Positions 1 to 7,270 of a stretch of 15,960 bases of DNA are shown piece after piece. The notes below the pieces were generated by a model. That model was not told the origin of the DNA. It saw nothing but the letters and a program-made list of their open reading frames with translations, and made no database searches. Where the stretch lies: positions 1 through 15,960 of the forward strand of contig JAFAEB010000118.1 in NCBI GenBank assembly GCA_023424235.1. The letters run 5' to 3'. Position numbers and translations under genes: made by a program. Origin of the DNA: Bacillota bacterium. GTDB taxonomy: Bacteria; Bacillota; Clostridia; Lachnospirales; Lachnospiraceae. The first letter of the stretch is position 1. Each line of letters opens with the position of its first letter.

Positions 1-234
1 AATTGGTACTGATGATGTTTTACGTATTTCACGACATACCTCATATCCATCAATTCCTGGTAACATTAGATCGAGTAAGATAAGATTTGGCCCATAGGAG
101 GCGAAGCTTTGGATTGCTTCTTCACCATCGTGAACCATTAAGGTATCAAAGCATTCTTTGGTTAAATAAAGAGATATAAGCTCTGCAATATTAACATCAT
201 CATCCACAATTAGTATTTTTTGTTTCGTAGCCAT
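1..234 (-). CDS. Response regulator, receiver domain (partial, C-terminus beyond left edge)
   Basis: This is the N-terminal 78 residues of a two-component response regulator, which a sensor histidine kinase would phosphorylate. The sequence shows a CheY-like receiver fold: KILIVDDD at residues 6-13 with the acidic pocket Asp residues, and LILLDLMLPGIDGYEV at 51-66 with D55 as the likely phospho-acceptor. The start ATG (232-234) follows a good ribosome binding site, AGAAAGGAG, at about 239-247. The output domain is off the window. The LMLPGIDGYEVCREIR style is typical of OmpR/PhoB-type winged-helix regulators, but this is inference. It lies 86 bases downstream of mutS2 on the same strand, separated by a long hairpin. 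Confidence 0.88.
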   Translation of the reverse strand, partial: MATKQKILIVDDDVNIAELISLYLTKECFDTLMVHDGEEAIQSFASYGPNLILLDLMLPGIDGYEVCREIRKTSSVPI

Positions 235-255
235 AATGACTCCTTTCTAATTAGA

Positions 256-309
256 TGCAAATAAAGGAATGATGCTTTCCTTAGGAAATATCCATCCCTT
301 TATTTTGCA
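256..309. other. Long imperfect hairpin between mutS2 and the response regulator gene
   Basis: TGCAAATAAAGG (256-267) pairs with CCTTTATTTTGCA (297-309), 12 bp with one bulged A. Inside it is a second perfect stem, TTTCC (276-280) with GGAAA (284-288), and a few further pairs between the two. Read on the minus strand it lies just after the mutS2 stop and before the response regulator ribosome binding site. It may attenuate or terminate transcription between the two genes. No clean T-run follows it, so a classical terminator is not certain. Confidence 0.5.
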
Positions 310-320
310 TATATAATATA

Positions 321-2696
321 CTAACTTTTAAACTCAACGATTGTAACACCAACACCGCCTTCACCAAAGGCACCGATACGAAATTCCTTTACATACTTTG
401 CTTTTTTAAGATGTGCATGGACTGCATTTTTTAATGCACCTGTACCACGACCATGTATAATTGTTACCTTTGGTAAATGAGAAAGGTAAGCATCATCTAA
501 GTATTTATCTAAGATAGCAAGGCCTTCATCTACTGTTTTACCAACAATATTTAGTTCTGGACTAATGTTTAGGGTTTTTGACATTTTAATCTTACCAGAT
601 CCTGTTTTATTCATATTAGGTCCGGTTATAACTGGTTCATCAATGAGTTCTAGGTCACTAATATTTACTTGGGAACGTAGGATACCCATTTGCACATATA
701 AATCACCTTTGGCATTCGGAAGACTACTAACAGTTCCTTTTAAGCCAAGACTAAGAACATTAACGCTATCACCTAACTTAAAATCTTTTGGTTTTTGTAC
801 TTTACTTGGCTTTGCTTTTTTGATGGTTAGTTTCGCTTCCGTTTCAGAAAGTTTTTCTCTAAGGAGACTTCTTTCATTCTCCATATCCCTTCCTAGACCA
901 CCTTCTAAATTCCATTTGTTAAAGTTCTTTATGGAGCGGTCAGCAAGTTCCTTTGCTTCTTCAAGGATTGTTCTAGCTTTTTCATTCGCATCTTCGATAA
1001 TTTTTGCTTTTGCTTTATCGATTCTATCATTTTTTTGTTCTAGCTTTTTCTTTAAATCTTCAATTTCTTTTTTACTTTTACTGATTTCTAATCGTTCATT
1101 TTCAATAATAATACGATTGTTATCAAGTTCTGTAATCAGATCCTCAAGACTCTTATCTTGCTTACCAATTAAATTTTTAGCATCATCTATAATATAATTT
1201 GGTAGACCTAATTTACTTGAGATAGCAAATGCATTACTTTTACCTGGTACACCAATTAGCAAGCGATAGGTTGGACGTAAGGTATTAACATCAAATTCAC
1301 AACTAGCATTTATAACGCCTTCTGTTGACATAGCATATACTTTTAATTCACTGTAATGAGTGGTTGCAATGGTGCTAACCTTTCTTTTGTGTAAATCAGA
1401 AAGAATTGCCATAGCAAGAGCAGCCCCTTCTGTTGGGTCAGTTCCTGCACCTAGCTCATCAAAAAGAACTAAAGATTTGTAGTCTGCTTTTTCAAGTATG
1501 GATACTGTATTGGTCATATGAGAGGAGAAGGTACTTAAGCTTTGTTCAATACTTTGTTCATCTCCGATATCTGCATAGACTTCTTCATAAATAGCTAAGG
1601 TAGAACCATCAAACGCTGGAATATGGAGTCCTGCTTGCCCCATTAATGTAAATAAACCTACGGTTTTTAAGGTTACAGTCTTACCACCAGTGTTTGGTCC
1701 TGTAATGACTAATAAGTGAAAGTCCTTTCCTAAGTGTATATCAATTGGCACAACTTTCTTAGGATCAATTAATGGATGTCTTCCTTTTTTTATATTTAAG
1801 ATACCTTGTTTGTTAAAATTCGGAGCAGAACCTTTCATTTGTTTGGATAAGGTAGCTCTTGCAAATATAAAGTCAAGCTCAGGTAAGATTTTAATATTTT
1901 CTTTAATCTTTTCCACTTCATTTGCTGCTTGATTACTTAACTCTGCTAAGATTCTCTCAATTTCTTCTTGTTCCTTTAATCCTAATTCACGTAAGTCATT
2001 ATTTAGTTTAACAACTGCCATAGGCTCAATAAAAATAGTAGATCCAGAAGAGGATTGATCGTGTACCATCCCTGGGAACTGACCTTTATATTCAGCCTTA
2101 ACAGGAATACAGTACCTTCCATTTCTCATGGTAACTAAATTATCTTGTAAATATAATTTTTGCCCTTGTGAATTTAAAATTTGATTTAATTGTTCATGTA
2201 TCTTATCGTTAATAAGACGCATGGATCTACGAATACCTTTTAGTGTAGGACTGGCATCATCAGCAATTTCCTCTTCACTTATAATACATCGTTTGATTTC
2301 GTTGTTTAATGGGCTAAGTGGCTCAAGTGTACGAAATAATTCATCTAGAGAGTCTTCAATCGATTCCTCATCCCTGGTTCCATATGCTTTAATCCTAAGA
2401 GTTGCATCTAGTACGGAACTTAAGTGTAGTAATTCGAGGGCACCAAGGCTTGACCCAACCATAAGACGCATAATGGATGCTCTAATGTCATGTAGTCCAT
2501 AAAAACCTAGACTACCTTTTTTGTAAATACGAGATAGTGCATCAGTTGTTTCCTTTTGCATCTTAGTAATTAGCTCTATATCAGAGCTAGGTAATAGATT
2601 CTGGCACAATTCTTTACCAATAGAAGAACCAGCGAGCTGTGTTAGTTTATCTATTATTTTATAATACTCTAAAGTTTTTAAAGCTTTTTGATTCAT
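321..2696 (-). CDS. mutS2: MutS2 family protein (ATPase with C-terminal Smr domain)
   Basis: This is a full-length MutS2 (791 residues; the family is usually about 780-790). It lacks the mismatch-recognition domain of MutS. The order is an N-terminal core and lever region (about 1-320), an ABC-type ATPase with Walker A GPNTGGKT at 333-340 and Walker B SLVLFDE at 408-414, GAGTDPTEG (416-424), the ATTHYSE segment (444-450), a long charged coiled coil (about 515-630), and an Smr domain (about 714-791) with HGRGTG at 748-753. In Bacillus subtilis MutS2 (RqcU) acts on collided ribosomes, and earlier work tied the family to suppressing homologous recombination. The Smr LDLR motif reads LNIV here (715-718). 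The ATG follows a modest GGAAG site. It is transcribed divergently from the HtrA-like gene. Confidence 0.96.
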   Translation of the reverse strand: MNQKALKTLEYYKIIDKLTQLAGSSIGKELCQNLLPSSDIELITKMQKETTDALSRIYKKGSLGFYGLHDIRASIMRLMVGSSLGALELLHLSSVLDATLRIKAYGTRDEESIEDSLDELFRTLEPLSPLNNEIKRCIISEEEIADDASPTLKGIRRSMRLINDKIHEQLNQILNSQGQKLYLQDNLVTMRNGRYCIPVKAEYKGQFPGMVHDQSSSGSTIFIEPMAVVKLNNDLRELGLKEQEEIERILAELSNQAANEVEKIKENIKILPELDFIFARATLSKQMKGSAPNFNKQGILNIKKGRHPLIDPKKVVPIDIHLGKDFHLLVITGPNTGGKTVTLKTVGLFTLMGQAGLHIPAFDGSTLAIYEEVYADIGDEQSIEQSLSTFSSHMTNTVSILEKADYKSLVLFDELGAGTDPTEGAALAMAILSDLHKRKVSTIATTHYSELKVYAMSTEGVINASCEFDVNTLRPTYRLLIGVPGKSNAFAISSKLGLPNYIIDDAKNLIGKQDKSLEDLITELDNNRIIIENERLEISKSKKEIEDLKKKLEQKNDRIDKAKAKIIEDANEKARTILEEAKELADRSIKNFNKWNLEGGLGRDMENERSLLREKLSETEAKLTIKKAKPSKVQKPKDFKLGDSVNVLSLGLKGTVSSLPNAKGDLYVQMGILRSQVNISDLELIDEPVITGPNMNKTGSGKIKMSKTLNISPELNIVGKTVDEGLAILDKYLDDAYLSHLPKVTIIHGRGTGALKNAVHAHLKKAKYVKEFRIGAFGEGGVGVTIVEFKS

Positions 2697-2888
2697 AGTA
2701 TTTATCTTCCATTCTATATTTGTTATAATATAATCCTCTTAATATGTTATTTTACATTATTTTATAATAAATTAAAACTATATTTTTAAAAATTCAAGTA
2801 ATACTGGCTTTTGTTTACAAATCATTCATATAATGTTCATAACTTGATGGTAAAATAGTCTTACCGATTGTCCTAAAGGAGAAGAAAG

Positions 2889-4259
2889 ATGTTGGAAGAT
2901 AACAATAACAAGGATTATAAAGGATTTTCCTTTATCCAAGAGCAGATTGTTTCTAAGAAAAAATGTAGAATAAAAAAGATGCTTTTTTCAGCTGTCTGGA
3001 CCATTGTCCTTGGCTGTATTTTTGGTGTTGTTGCCTGTGTAGCGTTCTTTGTATCCGAACCAACGATCCATAAAATCCTTGGTAAAGGTGAAGAGAAAAA
3101 AACCGTCGAGTTTCCTACAACGACTCCAGATGAAGTAGCAGGTGTAGTGGAAGGAAATGTACTTCCAGGTAATAATGTAGGTAATACCCAAGTGGACTAT
3201 AACGAGGAAAATCAGACAGATGATACGGATACAGAAAAAGATAGTGAATCAGAAACTATTATTATAGAAAAGTATGTGAACGGAAATCTAAAAGATTTAA
3301 CGAGTATATATACAGAGGTTCGCACATTATCAAACCAAGTAAGTAAGTCATTATTAAGTGTTGAATGTATTCATGAAGTGATGGATGGATTTAATAATGA
3401 GTATGAAAGAACAAAAACAACAACAGGTCTTGTAGTAGCAGATAATGGTGCAGATTTATTAATCCTAACTAGTTACGATAAAATAAAAGACACAAAGGAT
3501 ATTCATGTAACCTTAGCAGATCAAACCAGACTTAGTGCAAGATTACAAAGCTATGACAGTGAATTAAATCTTGCTATTCTAGCTGTAAAGTTAGAATTAA
3601 TGACGGAATCTCAATTAAGCTATATTCAAAATGCTAAATTAGGTGAGTCTTATCTAGCCTCTGCTGGAACACCAATTTTAGCCCTTGGTGCACCAAACGG
3701 TTATGTAGGTTCCCTAGAACTTGGTATGATTACAGGGAAATTATCAAGTGTATATATTACAGATAATAAAATTGATATCTTTCATACAGACATTACAAGT
3801 AATGAGGATAGTGAAGGAATTATTGTTAATTTAAATGGTGAAGTTATTGGTATTATAACTCAAAGTATAAAAGACGAAGCTGGTAAAAATGTTAGTACTA
3901 CTTTAGGAATTTCAAAAATAAAGAAGATTATTGAACGATTAGTGAATAATAAGGACCAAATTTATTTTGGTATTAAAGCAGAAGATATGACGGAAGATGC
4001 TTTACAACAACTTGAATTAGAGCATGGTATCTATGTCACAGAAGTACAACCTAATTCACCTGCATTAGAGGGTGGCCTACAAAGTGGTGATGTGATATTA
4101 GAATTGGATGGTATTAGTGTTTTATCTGTGCAATCATTTCAAAATATGATTACGAATTATGAGTCAAAACAAAGCATTAAAGTACTCGTTCGCAGAACAA
4201 CCAAGTCTAGTACGAAGGATCTTTTATTAGATGTTATATTAGGTAAGAAAAATGGTTAG
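2889..4259 (+). CDS. Membrane-anchored HtrA-like protein with degenerate trypsin domain and PDZ domain
   Basis: This 456-residue protein has HtrA/DegP architecture. A short basic cytoplasmic tail is followed by one membrane segment (about 31-55), an acidic low-complexity linker (about 65-130), a trypsin-like domain (about 145-350), and a C-terminal PDZ domain (about 358-452, core GIYVTEVQPNSPALEGGLQSGD within 380-401). The trypsin fold is readable but the catalytic triad is not. The LTNNHVV-like motif reads LTSYDKI (D197 for His), the DLAVLKI-like motif reads NLAILAV (N227 for Asp), and GNSGGPL reads EDSEGII, keeping only S308. Proteolysis is therefore unlikely, and a scaffold or sensor role at the outer face of the membrane is inferred. 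The ribosome binding site AAAGGAG (2875-2881) supports the ATG at 2889. A possible TATAAT at 2829-2834 lacks a good -35. Confidence 0.85.
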   Translation: MLEDNNNKDYKGFSFIQEQIVSKKKCRIKKMLFSAVWTIVLGCIFGVVACVAFFVSEPTIHKILGKGEEKKTVEFPTTTPDEVAGVVEGNVLPGNNVGNTQVDYNEENQTDDTDTEKDSESETIIIEKYVNGNLKDLTSIYTEVRTLSNQVSKSLLSVECIHEVMDGFNNEYERTKTTTGLVVADNGADLLILTSYDKIKDTKDIHVTLADQTRLSARLQSYDSELNLAILAVKLELMTESQLSYIQNAKLGESYLASAGTPILALGAPNGYVGSLELGMITGKLSSVYITDNKIDIFHTDITSNEDSEGIIVNLNGEVIGIITQSIKDEAGKNVSTTLGISKIKKIIERLVNNKDQIYFGIKAEDMTEDALQQLELEHGIYVTEVQPNSPALEGGLQSGDVILELDGISVLSVQSFQNMITNYESKQSIKVLVRRTTKSSTKDLLLDVILGKKNG

Positions 4260-4282
4260 TTAATAGAATGATTTGATATTAC

Positions 4283-4320
4283 AAAAGAGTCTTTAGGCAT
4301 ATGCTTATAGGCTCTTTTTA
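4283..4320 (+). terminator. Rho-independent terminator after the HtrA-like gene
   Basis: AAAAGAGTCT (4283-4292) pairs with AGGCTCTTTT with one G-U wobble, and the 3' arm runs into TTTTT. It begins 24 bases after the stop codon. Confidence 0.8.
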
Positions 4321-4328
4321 AAAGTAGG

Positions 4329-4357
4329 TTGAAAACATGAGAAAGCTAAGGTATAAT
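4329..4357 (+). promoter_or_regulatory. Sigma-A type promoter, probably for yhaM
   Basis: TTGAAA (4329-4334) and a perfect TATAAT (4352-4357) are separated by exactly 17 bases. This is the best housekeeping promoter match in the window. It sits just after the terminator of the upstream gene. The expected transcript start near 4364 gives yhaM a leader of about 235 bases that contains the palindromic element at 4391-4513. Confidence 0.65.
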
Positions 4358-4390
4358 GAATAAAGCAAATTTTTAGAAATTGGACAATAC

Positions 4391-4513
4391 TTTAGGTGTC
4401 AAAAGCCTTGTCTAATTTATGCCAAGCAATTTGCACAAAGTCATAGGTGCATTCGTACTTTTGCTTTGCGCATATCGCCATTATAATTTTAATAAGGGCT
4501 TTTGACACCCAAA
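4391..4513. repeat. 123-bp imperfect palindrome with 17-bp terminal inverted repeats (MITE-like or structured leader element)
   Basis: The ends are inverted repeats. GGTGTCAAAAGCC (4395-4407) matches GGCTTTTGACACC (4497-4509) perfectly, and TTT/AAA pairs lie just outside one mismatch. Inside, TATGC (4418-4422) pairs with GCATA, AAGCAA with TTGCTT, and TGCAC with GTGCA around a short loop, so the whole unit can fold into one long stem-loop. It occupies most of the gap between the yhaM promoter and yhaM. No target-site duplication is evident. The minus strand carries a 29-codon open frame (4392-4481) without a ribosome binding site. It could be a dispersed non-autonomous element or a cis-acting RNA. 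The sequence alone does not decide. Confidence 0.7.
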
Positions 4514-4598
4514 TCAGAAGAAGTGAATTTGATAATATATATTAATATTAAGTGTATAGATAAGGAATTCGTGTAAATTAGAAAGGCTAGGTATTTAA

Positions 4599-5537
4599 AT
4601 GAGATATATCGGTGAATTACGTGAAGGGGATATGGTATCGGATACCTATCTTTGTAAACAAAAACAGACACTAACAACGAAAGCAGGAAAGAATTATTAC
4701 TCTCTACTATTGCAGGACAAATCAGGAACGATTGATGCAAAAGTATGGGATTGTGCCGGTATCGATTATTTTGACGCAATGGAATATATAAAAGTGGATG
4801 GCCAGGTTATTAGTTTTCAAGGAGGACTTCAACTTAACGTTAAAAGAGTAAGAAGAAGTGGAGAAGGCGAATATGATCCTAAGGATTTTGTTCCTACAAC
4901 CAATAAGAATATTGATGAAATGTATCGTGAACTATTAAAATACATTAGTAGTATTACCCATCCTCATTTAAAAAAGTTAGCTGAAAGTTTCTTTGTAGAA
5001 GATAAAACCTTTGCAAATAAATTCAAAATGCATTCTGCAGCTAAGAATGTTCATCATGGTTTTGCAGGTGGCTTATTAGAGCATACCTTAGGTGTTGTGC
5101 GTTTATGCGAGTATTTTGCGAACATGTATCCAAAATTAAACCGAGATTTATTATTAGTTGCAGCGATGTTTCATGATATAGGAAAAACAGAAGAATTATC
5201 AGGATTCCCTGAAAATGATTATACGGATGATGGACAATTACTAGGTCATATATTCATTGGTGCAGAAATGATTGGAGCACGTATAAAAACCATAGCAAAT
5301 TTTCCACCACAAGTAGGGTCTTGCCTAAGACATTGTATACTATCTCATCATGGAGAATTAGAATATGGGTCACCAAAAAAGCCAGCTATTATGGAAGCCT
5401 TTGCCCTTAATTTTGCTGATAATGCAGATGCTAAATTACAGACTATGATGGAGTTATTAGAAAGTGGAGATGAAAAGGCCACATGGCTTGGATTTAATCG
5501 TATGTTTGAAACTAATATTAGAAGAACCAACTTCTAA
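4599..5537 (+). CDS. yhaM: 3'-5' exoribonuclease YhaM family (OB-fold plus HD domain)
   Basis: This 312-residue protein has the usual YhaM length and layout. An N-terminal OB-fold that binds single-stranded nucleic acid (about 13-85, QDKSGTIDAKVWD at 39-51) is followed by an HD-type metal-dependent phosphohydrolase domain (about 150-290). The HD residues are visible: EHT with H162, FHDIGK with H192 and D193, GH with H217, SHHGE with H250/H251, and FADNADAK with D274. In Bacillus subtilis YhaM degrades RNA and single-stranded DNA 3' to 5' in the cytoplasm. The ATG at 4599 matches the conserved family start (MRYIGELREGD), although its ribosome binding site is weak. It is transcribed alone between a strong promoter and a terminator, with a long structured leader. 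Confidence 0.93.
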   Translation: MRYIGELREGDMVSDTYLCKQKQTLTTKAGKNYYSLLLQDKSGTIDAKVWDCAGIDYFDAMEYIKVDGQVISFQGGLQLNVKRVRRSGEGEYDPKDFVPTTNKNIDEMYRELLKYISSITHPHLKKLAESFFVEDKTFANKFKMHSAAKNVHHGFAGGLLEHTLGVVRLCEYFANMYPKLNRDLLLVAAMFHDIGKTEELSGFPENDYTDDGQLLGHIFIGAEMIGARIKTIANFPPQVGSCLRHCILSHHGELEYGSPKKPAIMEAFALNFADNADAKLQTMMELLESGDEKATWLGFNRMFETNIRRTNF

Positions 5538-5656
5538 GTATTTTATAGTGTCTATTAAAGTATAAAGTGATTCGAAGTTATTAGAACGGTAAGTTTTGAA
5601 AGTAAGAAGTATATTCACTTTAAGTATAGATTTAAAGATTATAATAACTATGGATA

Positions 5657-5700
5657 AAGTGAGAAGTTTAGATAAAAAAATAAATTTCTCACTTCTTTTA
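5657..5700 (+). terminator. Rho-independent terminator after yhaM
   Basis: AAGTGAGAAGTTTA (5657-5670) pairs with TAAATTTCTCACTT (5681-5694). This gives 14 bp including one G-U wobble, with an A-rich 10-base loop, followed by CTTTTA. A smaller repeat upstream (TAAAGTGA near 5561 and TCACTTTA near 5615) could form an alternative structure. Confidence 0.75.
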
Positions 5701-5752
5701 TGTACAAAATAATTGTAGCATTTAGTAAATTACCTTTTATGAAAGAGGCATT

Positions 5753-7108
5753 ATGAATAAGAATGATGAAGTGATAATTGATATCGTAGATATTGGACAA
5801 GATGGAGAGGGTATTGGTAAACATGAAGGATATACCCTATTTGTAAAGAATGCATTAGTGGGAGATAAAATTAGAGCTAAGGTAATGAAGACGAAGAAAA
5901 ATTATGGCTATGCTAGATTAATGGAAGTCATGAGTCCTTCACCTTATCGTGTGACCCCACGTTGTGAAATAGCAGATAAATGTGGTGGATGTAGTATTCA
6001 ACATTTAGATTATAAAAAACAATTGGAATTTAAAGAAGATAAGGTAAAGAACTGTCTATATCGTATTGGCGGTTTTAAGGATATTACTCTTGAACCCATT
6101 ATCGGAATGAAGGAACCATTTCACTATAGAAACAAAGCTCAATTTCCAGTTGCTAGAAACAAAGATGGAAAAGTGCAAATTGGCTTTTATGCAGGTGGTA
6201 CCCATTCTATTATAGATACCAAGAAATGTCATATACAAGCAGAAGAAAATGACTTAATAATAAGTATCGTTCGTGAATTTATTGATGAATATAATATTAG
6301 TACTTATGATGAAGAAAAACATGAGGGCTTAATCCGTCATATACTAACACGAGTTGGTTTTATAACTGGTGAAATTATGGTATGTCTTATAATAAACGGC
6401 AAAAGTCTAGCTCATTCTGAAGTCTTAGTAGATAGACTAAAAGAAATAAAGGGAATGACTAGCATTAGCCTTAACATAAATAAGAGTAAGACCAATGTTA
6501 TATTAGGTGATAGGATAATAGCTCTTTACGGTAATCCGTATATTACAGACTATATTGGTGATATAAAATATCAGATTAGCCCTTTATCCTTTTATCAGGT
6601 TAACCCGATTCAAACAAAAGTACTATATGATCTAGCCTTAGAGTATTGTGATTTAAAAGGAGAAGAGACCGTATTTGACTTATATTGTGGTATTGGTACT
6701 ATATCCTTATTCCTTGCACAAAAAGCAAAACAAGTAATTGGAGTTGAAATAGTAAAAGAAGCTATTGAGGATGCCAAGCAAAATGCTAAAATTAATGGTA
6801 TTAGCAATGCCAATTTCTATGTAGGTGCAGCAGAAGAAGTAATACCTACTATGTATAAAGAAGAAGGAATGAAAGCAGATGTAATTGTAGTTGATCCACC
6901 TAGAAAAGGTTGTGATGAAACTTTATTAGAAACCATCGTTTCAATGTCACCAAAACGTCTTGTCTATGTATCCTGTGACCCTGCTACCCTAGCAAGGGAC
7001 TTAAAGTACTTAGTAGCTAATGGGTTTGAGCTTAAAAAAGTACAAGCTGTGGACCAATTTGCCCATAGTGTGCATGTGGAGACGGTGTGTTTATTATCAA
7101 GAATATAG
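5753..7108 (+). CDS. rlmCD: 23S rRNA (uracil-5-)-methyltransferase, RlmCD/RumA family
   Basis: This SAM-dependent enzyme makes 5-methyluridine in RNA. In Firmicutes the single homologue RlmCD modifies 23S U747 and U1939. Residues 1-60 form a TRAM RNA-binding domain. C71, C77, C80 and C159 match the four ligands of the RumA [4Fe-4S] cluster. The Rossmann methyltransferase domain has FDLYCGIGT (308-316) for SAM, DPPRKGC (381-387), and the catalytic nucleophile C408 in YVSCDPATLARDL, with E443 as the likely base in HVETV. The length of 451 residues is normal. The ATG at 5753 follows GAAAGAGG with good spacing. An equally possible substrate is tRNA U54 or another site, since paralogues are common in Clostridia. 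Strong terminators on both sides suggest a single-gene unit. Confidence 0.93.
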   Translation: MNKNDEVIIDIVDIGQDGEGIGKHEGYTLFVKNALVGDKIRAKVMKTKKNYGYARLMEVMSPSPYRVTPRCEIADKCGGCSIQHLDYKKQLEFKEDKVKNCLYRIGGFKDITLEPIIGMKEPFHYRNKAQFPVARNKDGKVQIGFYAGGTHSIIDTKKCHIQAEENDLIISIVREFIDEYNISTYDEEKHEGLIRHILTRVGFITGEIMVCLIINGKSLAHSEVLVDRLKEIKGMTSISLNINKSKTNVILGDRIIALYGNPYITDYIGDIKYQISPLSFYQVNPIQTKVLYDLALEYCDLKGEETVFDLYCGIGTISLFLAQKAKQVIGVEIVKEAIEDAKQNAKINGISNANFYVGAAEEVIPTMYKEEGMKADVIVVDPPRKGCDETLLETIVSMSPKRLVYVSCDPATLARDLKYLVANGFELKKVQAVDQFAHSVHVETVCLLSRI

Positions 7109-7131
7109 TGTATTAAGGACTTAAATAATAG

Positions 7132-7180
7132 ATATCTTTTGGCGCAGTAAAAATAACTGTTAGCCAAAAGATATTTTTTA
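7132..7180 (+). terminator. Rho-independent terminator after rlmCD
   Basis: ATATCTTTTGGC (7132-7143) and GCCAAAAGATAT (7163-7174) form a perfect 12-bp stem. CAGT and ACTG inside extend the structure, and a run of Ts follows (7174-7179). Confidence 0.92.
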
Positions 7181-7270
7181 TTATAAGAATGCTGATAGGG
7201 CATAAATAATATAAGGAAATCTTCTAGGTAAGGTAACATATAATGATAAAAATAAGATGTAGGTATATTC

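Noticed and set aside
565..1197. 210-codon open frame on the plus strand
   Set aside because: It is antisense to the coiled-coil and C-terminal part of mutS2. Its Ser/Phe/Leu-rich product is the expected mirror of a Lys/Glu-rich coiled coil, and it has no ribosome binding site.
4489..4779. 96-codon minus-strand frame opposite the start of yhaM
   Set aside because: It overlaps the conserved OB-fold of yhaM and has no ribosome binding site or protein-like motif.
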